A stretch of 64,000 nt of DNA from Epiperipatus broadwayi (taxonomy: Eukaryota > Onychophora > Udeonychophora > Euonychophora > Peripatidae), in contig JAQFVV010012546.1 in assembly GCA_028023455.1 (NCBI GenBank), forward strand, positions 1,850,081-1,914,080. The letters are read 5' to 3'. A model generated the notes under the pieces. The model was not told the DNA's origin and searched no databases. It worked only from the letters and a program-made list of their open reading frames with translations. The position numbers and the translations under genes were made by a program. Below, piece after piece: positions 1-14,099 of this stretch. The first letter of the stretch is position 1. Each line of letters begins with the position of its first letter.

Positions 1-2605
1 GTTGAATATGAAACAATCTTAATAATTGTCACCAAATATTTTAGTACATTAATTTCAGTATAAAACAAAATAAACAGATTTATATTTCATTTTACATACA
101 TTTCATCTATAGCCTAACCTCAGCAGATACTTTAATCTGCAATGGCTATAAGCAGAATCACATACCATTATAAATTTTTAAATGCCTTAATTTCATATTA
201 TATTTTAAATTGAACATGTATTCTTTCTATCACTAGTAATTTCCTAAATCTATCATTAATTTTCAAAAATAAAATTAATTTGAATTTAGCTCATATAGTA
301 TAAACTTTATGATCCTCTTTTGTGTTTTTATGTTATCTCACACTACTTGTAGTCTAAGTGGCTGCAAACTTTTTTTTAATTTTTTGCAAATGTTCACTAT
401 TTTTATTTTCACATTTTAAAACAAATGCAAACATTATTATAGTGGCAACAATAATAAAAAGCAAATTTATTTCGTTATAATAACTGATTATAAGCAAGCA
501 ATCAGTTGAATCTAATTAAACAAAAACAATTTTATTTTACTTTTATGAGTTTATGAATATATATATATATATATTCTTATACAATATATTAATACATATC
601 ATAAATAATGTTTATAATAAAAAAAATCAAATTTGGGATATTTATATAAAATAAATTTTTATCTTAGGTTTGGTATAAAATATTGCTTGTAACCTGTATA
701 TTTCTATACCATGTTGAAGATATTGCAGATTATAGATTTAAAAATCTTTCAAATATATATTTTAGTTATCACACACATTTATAAATATAGTGTAACAATA
801 AAAATGAGGGTATGCTCTCTTTTTAAATGTCTCACATATTTGGGAAGTACTTGTAACTGAGTAACTATAATGACCATGGGAACTGAAATCTTTAATATAA
901 TCTGAATGAAAATATAGGCACAACATATTTGAAAATATTGGTCATTTGCAACTGAATAAATATCTACACTGAAATTGAACAACATTTATAACAGAATAAA
1001 GTTGTGGGTCATACTATATTCTGAGTCATAGCCTAATTATTGATCACTGTTTGTAACAGAATAAAAATATGAATCAAGGAAGAACAATCCTAATTTATTA
1101 ATGCTTGTGAATTTTAAAGTGAATATCAACAACGAATATCAATATTTTCTCATGGTTTTGTTATCTTTTTACATATATTTTGTGAAATAAAACAATGATA
1201 ATAATCTTTATTGTAAAGTCATGAATTCAAATAATATTCAGAATGAATAAAAAATAAGAAAAATCAATCTTCCAAACTACCTTAAAATGTGAATGTTATT
1301 TTAATAGATTAAAGATAAAGCAATAAAACAAAATACCATTATCTTATAAACAATGACCTGTGCCTATTATATAATACACTTATAATATAATAAAAATAAT
1401 GACAAAGAATTTTGCTGAAACACATTAATATTCCTCATGAATTAACCAACTGTTTATAATAATACAAACGTGTGGCAAAAGTCAAATCTTATTTATATTT
1501 AAATGAAATACTTCATGGATAGATGAACTAATAATTTTAATATATCCTAACAAATTTACAATATCAATGATATTTAACTAAATATATATCTCAGGAATTG
1601 ACATATAATTACAACTATTTAAAATCAAATGTAATACTATCTTAGCAAGACTATTCCACTAATATCAATATACTCTTATTAATTAAATCAATTATAATAA
1701 GACTAAATACTTAATAATAATTCAAAATCAATTAATCTAACATATCTTTCCACTTTCACTAACGTAACTTTAAGATTTTCAATTTCCAATCATAACAATA
1801 TATAAAATAAATAATAGATTTCTATTTGATGCTTACTCAAACACAGATCATATCCAATTACTCTTCAGTTTAATAAAGTTAAATTATTAAAATTTTAGAC
1901 TATAATTATCAAGATATATGACAGATTTGTTTGTTATAATCAAATATTAATATTAAAATTTAATATTTAAATTTATGATTTGCATCAATAAACTTTAAAT
2001 ATAATTAAAGCAAATCACTTTAATTGTAACAGAATTCAATATAATACTATTACCAGATATATTAGTGAGTAAGATTGTAATATTTTATGGTCATATAATG
2101 ATTTAATTACTTTAATCAATAATGATTTATAATAGAGCATGTGAACATCTAATTGCAATTACCTTTACTCATCTTCAATAATTATCCTATTCATATGTTT
2201 ATCAATCATCAAGTCAATTTATATATAATTTCTAACTTGATAATATATCTATTACTTATTAATAGCAAAATAATTACAATAAACTTCAAATTACTTATTA
2301 AACATTTAAGAATGTTAAATCAGTTAATTGATTGCAATGTAAAATTTATACCTGGTAGATAGTAAACATTAAATTCAATACAACACAGATGATATGTAAT
2401 TATTCTCTTTTACCCTCCTGTGCTTTGATTTCCATATTACTTTTTAACAGATTCTAATGAATTATATGGTATAATAAATTAGTAAATATTGGATCATCCA
2501 AATACAATTAATCAAAAAATTTGGGTTGTAAAATTGAATGAAAACCAAGCAAGTTTACTTGTTTTAAATTAATTCAAAATTTATTAACAATGAATATAAA
2601 TTAAA

Positions 2606-2608
<3 letters not shown>

Positions 2609-2653
<45 letters not shown>
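2609..2653. repeat. (AT)n microsatellite
   Basis: An uninterrupted AT dinucleotide run of about 22 repeats, followed by ATGATC. It is a simple sequence tract with no associated element edge visible. Confidence 0.95.
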
Positions 2654-2655
<2 letters not shown>

Positions 2656-5062
2656 CAATAAACTTTTAAAATATATACAAATATGATTTAATTCTTCTTA
2701 ATGCAATAGGCTTTCAATTAACATTAATTTCATATTTAAATAGGTGATTGTATATCAATCACCAAATATTATATATCAAAACAAAATATATATATTTATG
2801 TGATACATATATGTTGTAGAATTTTTATACTTTCTGAAATATGTGAGAGTTCCAGATTAATTTTCCTTTTATACATCATGCAAAAAAGTTAATCGAAATA
2901 ATGCACATTGTAAGTAACCAGATTGGTGTATGTCACATTATTTAATAAAATAGAGATGTTTGCTGGTCTTGTTTAATTTTTATTTCATCATATCTATGGA
3001 TAATGGAGGTGCTTAAGTATTAAAATTAAACAGTAAACTATGGCAACTATACCATTCAAACAACATTCTTATTATTAACATTTAGCATCAATTTATAAAT
3101 CTGTTGTGTTCAATTTCAGAGAAAAATATAAACAGGGGAATAAATAAATAGATTTTTGAAATAGTTAAGCGAATCATTTGAAAAATCACTGAAGAGAATT
3201 TATATTATTGAGTATTACACTTTTCAATTTTTGTTATTACAATCACCATAGCAACTATTATTATAAATGTAAATGTTGTATGTTTTATAAATGTTATTCA
3301 TAAATTAGTTATAAAAATATTACCAAGAAAAACATATGTAAAAATATTTATATTCATCAAAATGTATTGGAATTATGATAGAAATTCTGTATTTTGGTTT
3401 ATAATGGAAAAATAATATTGAACTTATAATTCATGATTTCATTTTCACTATCATTTTTTTTTAATTTCCATTTTGCTTACAAATTGAAAGCAAAATTTTT
3501 CTGAACAAATTTCTCATTGAGTCAAATTTGAGCCATATTCAACAGTTGTTGTGACAACAATAATGTCATCAATTGAATCTTACAAATAGAAGAGAGAGAC
3601 AATGTAATTTGAGTTTTTATAATTTTGTCATTGCCTACAATAAATATTTTAGATATGTCTTTAAAAATTTATTAAATTTCATTGTTTAACCATTTCAACA
3701 TCAAAAATTCCATTTGGTCAGGTGAGTTAAAACTAAACTTTTGATTGGTCAATTACAGAATCAGCAGTAAAAATATATTCATCTTTTAATATTATATTCA
3801 TTTTAGTTTTGTTTGTAAAAAAGCAAATTAATAATTTGTGTCAGAATATGAAAGTGAATGAAAGTTTTTTCAAAAATAAATTCTATTTATAATTATAAAA
3901 ATATTTTATAGCAGAAAACCTAAAAAAAATGTTCATAACCTATTACAAAATGTTGTGTACTCATTCTTTTTTTTTCTCAATTTATGTTCATGTAAAAGTA
4001 AATAATTTTTACTAAAATTTTAACTATTTTTCTAAAATAATTTTATTTTTAGCATATTTTATCAAAATAATTTATAATATGTAAAAAAATACTTAAAAAA
4101 ACACTCTAAAATATTCATTTTCATTTTCAAAATCAAAACAGAAGATGGAGCAGTAAAAATTATTGACAAGTGCTCCCTTTTGTTTGTAATGAGAACCAGG
4201 CAATCAGCATCTAGGAATGTCTGCCTTCTCCCATTGTTGTAGCTTCAAATTTAAATATTGATTTTTTTACTTGTAAAATAATTCTAGAGAGGGCAGCATC
4301 TTATGGTAAAGCTTTAAAATGAGCATAAATTTGCTACAATAATGTAAAAACTACCAGTTTTAGAGTGAATTAAAGCCATGTTCATCGAGAAACAAAGAAT
4401 ATGATCAAAGAATTAAGTGATTAATTTATAAAACCATGGACAAATTTTTTTTAACTATTTACCCATTCAATTGAGACAGCTTGCTTATGAAATTTCAAAG
4501 GATGTGAAAGTAAGAAAAACCAATCAAAATGCATTGTATTGCAGATCAGCTATATAAAGATATTCTGTAGTTAAAAATCCAGAATTTCATTTACTTATTT
4601 GTGATGGATATAAACCCCATTGTATGTCTATGGATGTCATATTTCAGATCAAAAAAATTTACAAGATCGATAAACTCAACTTATGTGTGATATTCAATTT
4701 AAACTTCACTTTTGTAGTTCAGAAAGAAAAGAAAAAGGCTGGTATTTATTCTTCACTTGATTATAACTGGATTGTGTCATTAAAGGAATTCTCTTTGCAC
4801 ATTATTGTCAATGAAAAAGGAAAATTAAAACCAGTGATGTGTAATTTTGCATCGAATAAGTATCTATCATTTTTAATGCTTTGATACATTTATTTGTCTA
4901 AAAGAAAATCAGATATTAGACATGAAAATAATTGGATTATTATCTGTGTACTACTCATGTTTATCTTCTCTACTTAAAGAAAAATCATCTCTATGCCTTA
5001 GAATGAGAAATAAAGAACCAGAAGCTATGATGGATTGATGGATAGTGAATGAAAATGGACAG

Positions 5063-5167
5063 ACTTTCATTTAGGTGATATGATATATATATGTTAAAAG
5101 AAATGGAGAGTATATATATACTTTCATTTAGGTGATATGATATATATATGTTAAAAGAAATGGAGAG
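5063..5167. repeat. Tandem duplication, 57-bp period
   Basis: A 48-bp segment beginning ACTTTCATTTAGGTGATATG and ending AAATGGAGAG occurs at 5063-5110 and again, apparently identical, at 5120-5167. The copies are separated by a short TA run. The identity suggests a recent slippage or unequal-exchange duplication. Confidence 0.9.
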
Positions 5168-6984
5168 TTTACAATGAAAAGCTAGGAGAGATTCATTTTG
5201 TTTTTATTATTTAAGCTCCTATCTGATGGTATAAGTTAATACAATCTGATATTTGCAAATATTTTTTTTTTGTATGTTTGAGATTTAATTTGGAGATTGA
5301 GACAGAAAAGGATGTAAATATAACAGATTTTTCTTTATGCTTGATTAATTATGTAGAGATTATATTTATGTATAAATAGAGATCAATTTTTATTTGATCA
5401 CATTTTTCTATCATTGTATATGATATTTAAAGTCTCTCCTTCTATTTTATATTTATAGTATTATTGTCTTGTAGCACTATTTTTTAGTTTCATACTCTTA
5501 GATTTTATTATTATTTTATTGATTTTAGTCTATTGCAAACATTGAGTGTTTGTTCCATTATATTTTTATTATTACTGTTCTAAATTTTTATTACAATATA
5601 ATAAATTTAGAGTTGATATAAAATCTGGTGAATCTGTCTAATTATTTCTATTGAATGTGTAAGATAATTTTGATACTTGAAATTTGATCCAAGATCAAAC
5701 CCATCTTGGTAAGTGAAATAGAATTAGATATATATATATATATTTATATGTCATTTAAAAATTCAATTACCTATAAATTTTATATTTGACACGCTTTTAA
5801 ATATTTGTTTACTTATCTAAGTCGGTATTTGATTACAAAAATCTTACTAGATTTTTATTTTAACTTTAATCAAAATGATCTGCCTTAAGTACTCTCTTAA
5901 ATTTCTTTGAAAAGGAGATCATAAATTTTATTAACTAATAGACAACTGAATATTATATTTGGCTGCCAATTATCATCATATATAGTTTAATTGTTATACA
6001 ATCCATTTTTATAATCATTTGATTGGAGATTTAAGTAGATGAATAATATCAGTGATTGTATGTCAGTAAACATCCGATAGAAACCTATGGTATATTTATA
6101 TAATGTGATTGGGTATAGTAAAATGTGAAATTACCTAATATATTGATAATAAATTCTTGTGGAGTGTTTCATTTTAGAATATAACTGAAGCAATAATTGC
6201 CTATCGATATAATGTAGGGTATGAACCAAATGTTGGTGATATATTTAGCATTTTATTAATATATATATAAAAAATTGAGAAAAGGTTTATTTTATTTAAA
6301 CATTATAAATATTGTATAGTTTAGAAAACCTTCTGAAAATGTAATTATAATTATTTAAAAACTAATTGATTCAAATAGAATGTCATTAAATATTAAAGTA
6401 AATTTTGCATTACTATAAATAATATTAAATTAACAAAAATATGTTGGAATTTGTTATTTATCAATTCAAATTTAGTTTTATTCAATTATCAATCAAATAG
6501 ATATCTTAAACATGCATCATTGGTTAGGGCAATAATATATGATTTCACTGGTTATTGCAGTTGGCTTTCGAATTGTGAAATATATTTGTTGATTTCTGAG
6601 GCAATGATCTTATTTGCTTTATTTAAACCTAGAAAATGTCACATTGGGTAGCCATTTCTAATGGTAAATAGTTTGAACCTGAGTTGATATGTTATTTATA
6701 ACTATGTTGTTTGAATATTTATAACAGTATACAGTTTGCACCTGTGTTAATGGCAAATCATCTTCATCAGCCCACATTTGTGTAGATACATTCTTTCATA
6801 AACTCTCAAACAAATCCTTATACCAATTCTCATACCAGAATAGTTTAAATTAATATTACATAAAATGCATATTCTTACTTCCTCTAATGTGGTTGAGATC
6901 AAGTTGAGTGGCAATTTTCTAGTGATAATCACTAGTACATGATCATCATCAACCCACAACTGAGCAGCCTGCTTCTTATACTAG

Positions 6985-7110
6985 TCTTTATAGATCATAT
7001 TTAATCCCACAATTTATAAATTCTTATAGATCATATTTAATCACTCAATATTATAAGTCTCTCTAGATCATATTTAATAATTTAACATCATAAGTATTTC
7101 TAGTTCACTA
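6985..7110. repeat. Minisatellite of about 36-37 bp, 3-4 units
   Basis: The phrase TAGATCATATTTAAT recurs at 6991, 7027 and 7064, and a decayed TAGTTCAC start appears near 7101. Spacing is 36-37 bp. Between the repeats lie diverged CAATTTATAA-like segments. This is a short degenerate minisatellite with no coding potential. Confidence 0.8.
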
Positions 7111-7688
7111 AATTTTGCAGATCATCAATGGTAGTCATAGCTCCTATGCTGGCTCACAAAAAACAAACAAACAAAAAGAAAACCATCGTTTGTACAGCCT
7201 TTTAGTCTATCTATCCCTAGTTTAGAAATTAGCATAATGATGAGAATAAAGGTGATGATCCGCCTATCTATGGCTTTATAACTAATATCACAACGAACAC
7301 AAATCATATCTTTTATTAATTCATAAGTGATGAATAATGCTCTGGTTTGCACCAATATATTATAACAACCGTCTATCACTCAGTGGATACTCTGATGACA
7401 ATAGGTTAATATGCATGGCCGCCCTAAGTCATATTATGTGGCTTCATATTTTTAACTGTTTCTCAAAATATTATCACGTTTTTAAACTATGTTTTATGAA
7501 TGGAATCCACCATGATGATGATGATTAAGCTATTTTCACAAGAAAAATAATCAACCTTAAGAAACATATACACTTCTTTAATCAGAAAACTAAATTTTAT
7601 TATTGGTTATTCATCAGTACACATAAAAAATTTTTACATAATTATCAAAGATTAGTTACAAGTACTAATTATCAATAATAACTATAAC

Positions 7689-7701
7689 CCCCCCCTCCCC
7701 C
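7689..7701 (+). repeat. Poly-C tract
   Basis: A C-run interrupted once by T stands out in a strongly AT-rich background. Such tracts are prone to length error in assemblies. Confidence 0.8.
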
Positions 7702-7904
7702 AATGAATTTAAACTAAATCGTTAGTAACATATAATATATATGGATGTTGACACATTTAATGGGTGTATAGATATTTCAAGTCATAGAAAATTTAAATTT
7801 CACCAATAAACACCCGAAGCATTCACATACTTGTATATATTATATATAGCAAAACGTGTAAAATGTTAAAAACAATAATTGAGAAATAGGTAAAAAAAAT
7901 TTAC

Positions 7905-7985
7905 TTAAATTATAGTAATCAATAAAGCAAGTCATATATAGCGTGACATTGCTTTTATAGGTTGTATTTACAAATATGTAATATA
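7905..7985 (-). mobile_element. Isolated relic of the array-2 ribozyme repeat family
   Basis: The segment containing AATAAAGCAAGTCATATATA, followed by GTGACATTGCTTTTATAGG and a TACAAAT stretch, matches the array-2 monomer (for example near 48290-48345) at roughly 80 percent by eye, in the same orientation as the left half of that array. The hammerhead part is absent. Its presence 40 kb away shows that the array-2 sequence belongs to a dispersed family and is not a purely local satellite. Confidence 0.65.
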
Positions 7986-7999
7986 GAAAGTGTGCCAAT

Positions 8000-10222
8000 A
8001 GGTCAAACAAAATTATAAATATAGGAACATTTAAGAAGAAATCTGTTACCAATTATAATCCTGATTGATCTCAATTTCCATTAAGCTATATTACCATCAC
8101 CCTCTTTCTAGATTTGTATATTCATACCCAACACATATTCACGCAGACATATATATCACTAGGTTTGTGTTATTTCCTACTATTAATAAATCTTTTCCTT
8201 TATATATAATAAGAATATATATATATAATACTTTTTTTTTCATGATACCAAAATTAATAAATAAAAAAAACATTTTATATAAAAAATACATGTATAATCA
8301 AATAACACAATATAATCTTGATAGAGTCAATATTCATCATTTCTGAAAACCTTCATTCTTAATAATTGATGCTTATTTTAAGGCTTTAGAAAGAGAGAAA
8401 TGGACATTAATTGTAATAAAAGAATTGTTCAGAGTTATTAAAAAAAATTATATTACCAGGCATTTCTTCTTTTTCGATGTAGAAACCATTTCAGTTAGTT
8501 TAATGAATTTCACTCAAAGTAAGGTTTGTTTAGGATTAAAAATTTGAATTCAGCTACAAGCTAGTATTTGACATGAATATATATATATATATCGGTTACA
8601 GCAGTTTAACTGAAAAAGTTCTTTTTAAGCTCAGGCTTGTAATTCTTCTCTTTATTTGGTGATGATGATGCTGTTGTTGCACAGTTGGCATTTCTTTAGA
8701 GACACTTTGTTTTAGTATTGTGATGGGTTCTTCCCTTCTACTTTTCTTATTTTTGTTTGTAGGCATGCTAATAGAAAATGGATTTTTTTTCTCCATGTAT
8801 TTTTTGCATTTTACTCTGCATTTTATTCAAATCCATCAATGAGAGATGTAAAGCACTAGCAATGTTGGATGCTTCTTTTTATCTTTGGAGATCAACCATA
8901 AGATGTTTTATATTTTTCAGATGTGTTGGAGTTTTTTTGGGGAGCCAAAATATCGATTCTAGCCCTCCATTCTGCTGGGGAATGTTCTCAAAATATATAG
9001 AAAATAACATATTGGTTTCAAGAAGCAACAAGACTTCACACTTAATCCACCACATCTCTATTTTTCAATATATATTTGGGCTTCAGTGATGTCACAGCAA
9101 TCCCATCTATTGAATTTCCACAGCTGTGTGGATACCTGGGTCGTTGTGAAAAATGTCTTATCTCACAGCTGTGATATAACTATGAATTTTTTTTTGTTCT
9201 TTTATTCTCTGATGGCAGCAACCAACCAGTTTTACTTAAATTGGATAATAATGAGTTTCTTCTTTTGGGTAGTCTAAAGTAATTAACAATTCTTTTTAAT
9301 TTTAAACTGATTATTAATGAGTATTTTTTCTCTCTCATTTTTCTAACACTGAAGGTTTTTGATCTTTAGAATTGACTTTATCTATCTTAATCTTTTTTTT
9401 TAAATTGACCATCTCTCTCTTTTTTAACACTTTTAAAAATTAGACTTAAATAATAAATAATAATAAAAACTTTTTACAGAGATAATATGAATTGATAAAA
9501 AAAACATTTCAATATGTAATTTGATGTTTAAAGCTGTTTTCACAAACACACACATGCATATACACACATATATAAAACCTTCATAACTAGTGAAAGCAAA
9601 GCTATAAAAACTACATATTGAATCAATAGATGATTAGTGAAAGCAAATTAAACAATATAAAAGCCAATGTTTGTATTAAAAGTCAAAGAATAAATTAATA
9701 CTGACAAGTATTTTAAAAAAATACTATTAAGGAAGAACAAAATTACCATTTATTAGATATAAATGAAATAGAAAAATTAATAAGAAAACATAGAAAAAAT
9801 GATGTACAGAGTCCACAACTACAGATAACTATCTGTATATGCTTAGAAAGTTTATAACCATGTTCAGATGCCCAAAACCACTGAACTAATTCACAATTAT
9901 GGATATATTAGAAATTTAAAACTGAGACAATAGTTTCTTATATCCCTATTAAAAATTTATTTTTTATTAAACTATTAAAATATTCAAAATAAATAGATTG
10001 TTCTCTTCACTGAGTAAAGTCTCAGCAATCCTTTTCATTTTTTATTCTATGCTTAAAATTTTTATACACATATCTCTACTTTAATTCCCTTATCTTCTTC
10101 TGTTTACAATCTTGGCTTCTCTTTAGATATCTAATATAGCTAACTATCATTTTAGAGAAAAAATATCCCCTTTCTGGAGTCCTTGGAGTTGGTGATGTAG
10201 AGTTTGAACTCAATACCCTACA

Positions 10223-10262
<40 letters not shown>

Positions 10263-10830
10263 CAATAAAATGTTTTTTATTTATAAAACTTTTTTAATTT
10301 TTAAAAAGAAGTTAATTATATTAAAGATAAGTGATAGTGCGTTTTTCAAGAAATGTTAATATAATATTTAACACTGTTATTTTTAACCAGCATTAATCTG
10401 TACATTCTTAAAATTCTATCATTCATCTGAAACATTTTTGCATAATTTTTGTAAGATTTAAATATATAGGCCAGTTTTGTACTGCTTTTCCTATAGCAAA
10501 AATTTCAATAAAAAAAAATTTTGGGCTTTCTACAGCATTGAAAAAGGATTAAAGTTGTCATATAATCATAAAGTGAATTTTAAAAAAATCATTTGCAAGT
10601 TTATCAGATATAGATGGATTTATTTTATCTATTACACACTCTTTTAACTAATGTTTATACTATCAAATAGAATAATCATATTAGATTTGTAAAGGGTATT
10701 TTTAAAATTTAATTTTATATAAATATATCTGTAAAAATATAAAAATATGCATTAAACTCTACTTGGAGAGAATTGTAATGTATGAAATTAAAAGAATGAT
10801 TTATTGATACATTAAGACCATAGCTGAAAT
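8000..10830. other. AT-rich non-coding stretch with microsatellites
   Basis: I see no gene here. The overlapping frames at 8596-8796, 8778-9089 and 9086-9277 have no family resemblance and are biased toward hydrophobic, low-complexity residues. Simple repeats lie at about 8577-8592 (AT) and 10226-10262 (AT followed by GT). Confidence 0.6.
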
Positions 10831-10832
10831 AC

Positions 10833-11012
10833 AGGCTTATTATATACCTGTATCAATGCATATGAGCACAGACTTTCATAGGACCCACCACTCTCCACTC
10901 CATCTCATAACACTGATACACTTGAACACATATATGGTTATTATTTATCTTGTCAACATATGAGATGGAGTGGAGAATGATGGATCATATGAAAGTCTGT
11001 TCTCATATACCC
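10833..11012. mobile_element. Inverted relic of the 60-kb ribozyme family (hammerhead lost)
   Basis: The left part (10833-10935) reads AGGCTTATTATATACCTG and CATCTCATAACACTGATACA, closely matching 60057-60165. The arm 10861-10910 is repeated inverted at 10959-11010 (GAGATGGAGTGGAG, then GAAAGTCTGTTCTCATATA). No CUGANGA/GAAA core remains between the arms. It has the same outward polarity as the other inverted pairs in this window and looks like an internally deleted copy. Confidence 0.75.
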
Positions 11013-11019
11013 TATATAT

Positions 11020-13615
11020 TAAGACAATATAAAAAAATAGCATTGAACATATTTTTAGAAGTAGAGTTGTGCTAAAATTGTAAAAGGTGAAAGAAAAAAT
11101 ATTGTTAGAGGTTATTAATAAAAAAATAAATATTACAATACTAAGAAACAAACATGAGTGATAGGAAAGATTTGGAGAATATGGCATGTCTTATAAAACA
11201 TGATTATGGGTAAATAACTAATGATGTTGTGGTGATAAATTGAATAAATTATTAATTATAATCTAATCTTCATTAATTTTAATTTTTATAAACACTTATA
11301 TTTATCCTAATCTCATATATGTATATGTTCATGCATATATATATGAATTGAATACTAGCAATATTTCCCAATCAGAAATAATATTTATGTCATATTTAGT
11401 CATCCAAGAAATGGAAAATGTTCAAAATTATATCAGAAGTTCCTTCTATAGCATGCTTAAGTTGATTATGATACAGAAAATATTTAATGTACTATTTTCA
11501 AAAGAATATATGTAATGTATTTTTCAAATTTGTCTTTAAAAATACATGTATTTTAAAAATTGGTCTTTAATTAGCATGTTGCTATGATATTGAAAAAGAG
11601 GAAATATAGATTATCCCTAATAAAAATACAATTTAATAACATTAAACTTCTAAAATCTACAGCTTTTGTTTATAAATCTTAAAATATGTTAATATTATTA
11701 AAATATGCAAGGTATAATGATACTGCATCCTAGGTTTGAATCTGAAGTAAAATGATTCAACAAGCTTGTGATTTCTTTTTTATCTAATACCAGTAAGTTT
11801 GTATAATATTGATTGGTAAATCAATATTCAAAAGCTTTTAATATGAAAGTAAAACACTAGTAGATAGGTCTCAAAGTCTCATCATCCAGTAATTGGAAAG
11901 AGCAGTGAATACTAACTTTTTCATCAATTTGAAATATTATTTTAAGACTACATTATTTGCAGAATATCAAAAAAATATTATTCTTTCACATTCTCACACC
12001 TATAAAAATAGGTTTCTAGGTTTAAATCCATGCAAAAACTTGAGTTTGAAGTAAAAAGGGACCTCTTTTTACTTCAACAAAATGTCCAATAAAAAAGCTA
12101 TTATAGGTTAATGAGAAAACTTGTTTGACCTCAGAGATTATCAGCAGTAATAATTGATAGTTTATTTGCATCATCAAAGGCTAAATATTATCTCTATTTA
12201 CATGGATATAATTTCATTTCTATTTTTATTATAATAACAGTTTATGGAAATATTTGATTCAACACATATATATTTCTAAAAATTATAACTAAAATATTTA
12301 TACTATATTTCAATGTTATATTATGTACAATAAAAAGAACAAAAACATTTAAATTATGGAAACTGTTATGAGTTTGTTATAAAGAAAATCTAAACTTACT
12401 TGAAGTTTATTAATATAAATTATTTTACAATTAAGATATAAATATGTAAATAAATATCATTTGTTTTTATTAGAATATACACTACCTAATATTGCACAAT
12501 TTACATTTCTGTTGTTAAGTAATTTAAATATTACACAAATTTATTTTATATGTGAATATTTTTAACAAACCCTTTTTATGGTAATCATTTAAAAAAAAAT
12601 ATAATAGTGTATTTTCTAATAAAAATAATTGATATTTATTTAAATATTTATATTTTAATTGTAAAATAATTTATATATAGTAAACCACAAATATTTAACA
12701 TACAAGTCACTAAGCAAGCAAAAGTTAACAAAAGTTTTTCCAAACAGATAAAAGAGACTCACTTTTACTTAGTTTATGATTAAGACATTAATATTGCAAC
12801 ACTTAATACATTATTTATATATATCAACTGAGAGAGATTGTAGCACAATTTATTCTAATACATAAGTCTTTTACAACCATGAAAAACAACATGGATACAG
12901 TTTTGATCAAAGTATTATTAAAATAATGTGTGATTAAAGAAATGACATGAAAGACAGGATTAAAGAGGTGTGGTTCATTTCATAAAATGAATACATAATA
13001 AACCAAAGACCAAACAGTGTTTAAATGAGCAAAAAATGGGTCTTCCCAAAAGAATAACCATAAATGTGGTACACAAATATCGAAAGTATACTTGACTCAT
13101 TCTATTATACAATCTATAAACTCTGCTTCAGCATTATATATATATATATATTGTAACCTTTTGATCACTTAGCTATGGTAAGAATGTAATATAATATATA
13201 AATTATAGTTCCAAAATTTCAAATTAAGATAATAGTAATGCCATAAACTTGTATATAACAGTAATAAATGATTTAATACATAAAGATTAAAAAGAGAATT
13301 CTTGTAGACATTTAATAATCATTGTTTGTTATAAATAATTTATATTATAATCTACTATATAATTTTTAATACAATATTTGTCCATTTAAATAAACATTGT
13401 TGCTTATAAATTTGACTTTAATTTATTTTTATGCATTGTTCCTTTAAGAGTTAAAGATCTAAAATTGTAGTTAATGAAAGAAGGAACAATTATATACCAC
13501 AAGATAAGAATTGACTTTAAAATTATTGTAATTGTAATATCCTGCACACAAAGATATTTATTATTAAACTTTAGAAATAAATTTAATTAATAATGTCATT
13601 TATTAAAAATATAGT
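11020..13615. other. AT-rich non-coding stretch
   Basis: I recognise no gene, RNA or element edge here. A short (AT)n lies near 13135-13151. Long adenine and thymine runs are common. Confidence 0.6.
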
Positions 13616-13618
13616 TAG

Positions 13619-13753
13619 AACTAAAAATTGGTCTGTCAAGCATTGGTGGTTGAGAGGTCAGTGACAGCTGCTTTACAAGCAGTTGTCCTGGGATAGTGAG
13701 TTCACTTCCCAGCTGATGCTATGACACATGAGAAAAAAACTAATAATTGGTCT
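13619..13753 (+). mobile_element. tRNA-derived SINE, copy 1, with 16-bp TSDs
   Basis: The body (13635-13737) begins GTCAAGCATTGGTGG and ends ATGCTATGACACATGAG plus an A-tail. It has tRNA shape: the ends GCAT and ATGC can pair as an acceptor stem, an A-box-like GGTTGAGAGGTCAG follows, then an anticodon arm GCTGC/GCAGT with loop TTTACAA (TAC at the anticodon position, as in tRNA-Val), and a T-arm-like segment near 13700-13722. AACTAAAAATTGGTCT (13619-13634) and AACTAATAATTGGTCT (13738-13753) flank it as target-site duplications with one mismatch. The flanks show LINE-type target-primed insertion, and the short A-tail suggests mobilisation by an A-tail-using LINE. Confidence 0.88.
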
Positions 13754-14099
13754 TAAAGTATTGATTTAAATTAATTTCATTTGTAAAATATTTGTTGATT
13801 ACAATTATTTTAAAATAGAAACAGAAAAATCTTTAAGTTAAAAACTGCATACGTTGGTTTGGTATGTAGACCAATGAGAATTTAGTAAATAGTTGTATGA
13901 TGTCAATTTATCTCGGGATTTTTTGAAAAAAAAAAAAAAACAACAGATGATCTAAAAAAAAACTGATAAAGTAGATAGCAGTCTTGATTTTTGTTTTTAT
14001 CCCATAAAAACAATTATAAAACTTAAAGATATTTAAAGACTTAAGCAGTAAAAAAAAATTTTATTCACAAAACTATCTAAGAATAGGAAATATTTTTTT

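Larger units (their letters stand above)
1..6740. other. AT-rich non-coding stretch, no gene recognised
   Basis: The open frames here are short, low-complexity and without family resemblance. The longest plus-strand frame (4624-4884) lies in a slightly less AT-rich patch at about 4140-5040, but I recognise no domain in it. The stretch also holds AT dinucleotide tracts near 557-575, 2609-2653 and 5725-5742, and one short tandem duplication at 5063-5167. Confidence 0.7.

Noticed and set aside
4624-4884. An 86-codon plus-strand frame
   Set aside because: Lysine/isoleucine-rich with no domain I recognise; the surrounding frame is closed by several stops. Left as unannotated sequence.
6740-6960. 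Possible hammerhead around CTGATGA on the minus strand near 6770
   Set aside because: No GAAA follows at a compatible distance and no stem II can be formed.
7387-7420. CTGATGA on the plus strand in an AT-rich context
   Set aside because: The sequence after it has no stem II and no GAAA, so it is a chance heptamer.
10190-10230. tRNA-like B box (GAGTTTGAACTCAATACC)
   Set aside because: No matching A box at the right distance, no second copy and no TSD; the following (AT)(GT) tract is a plain microsatellite.
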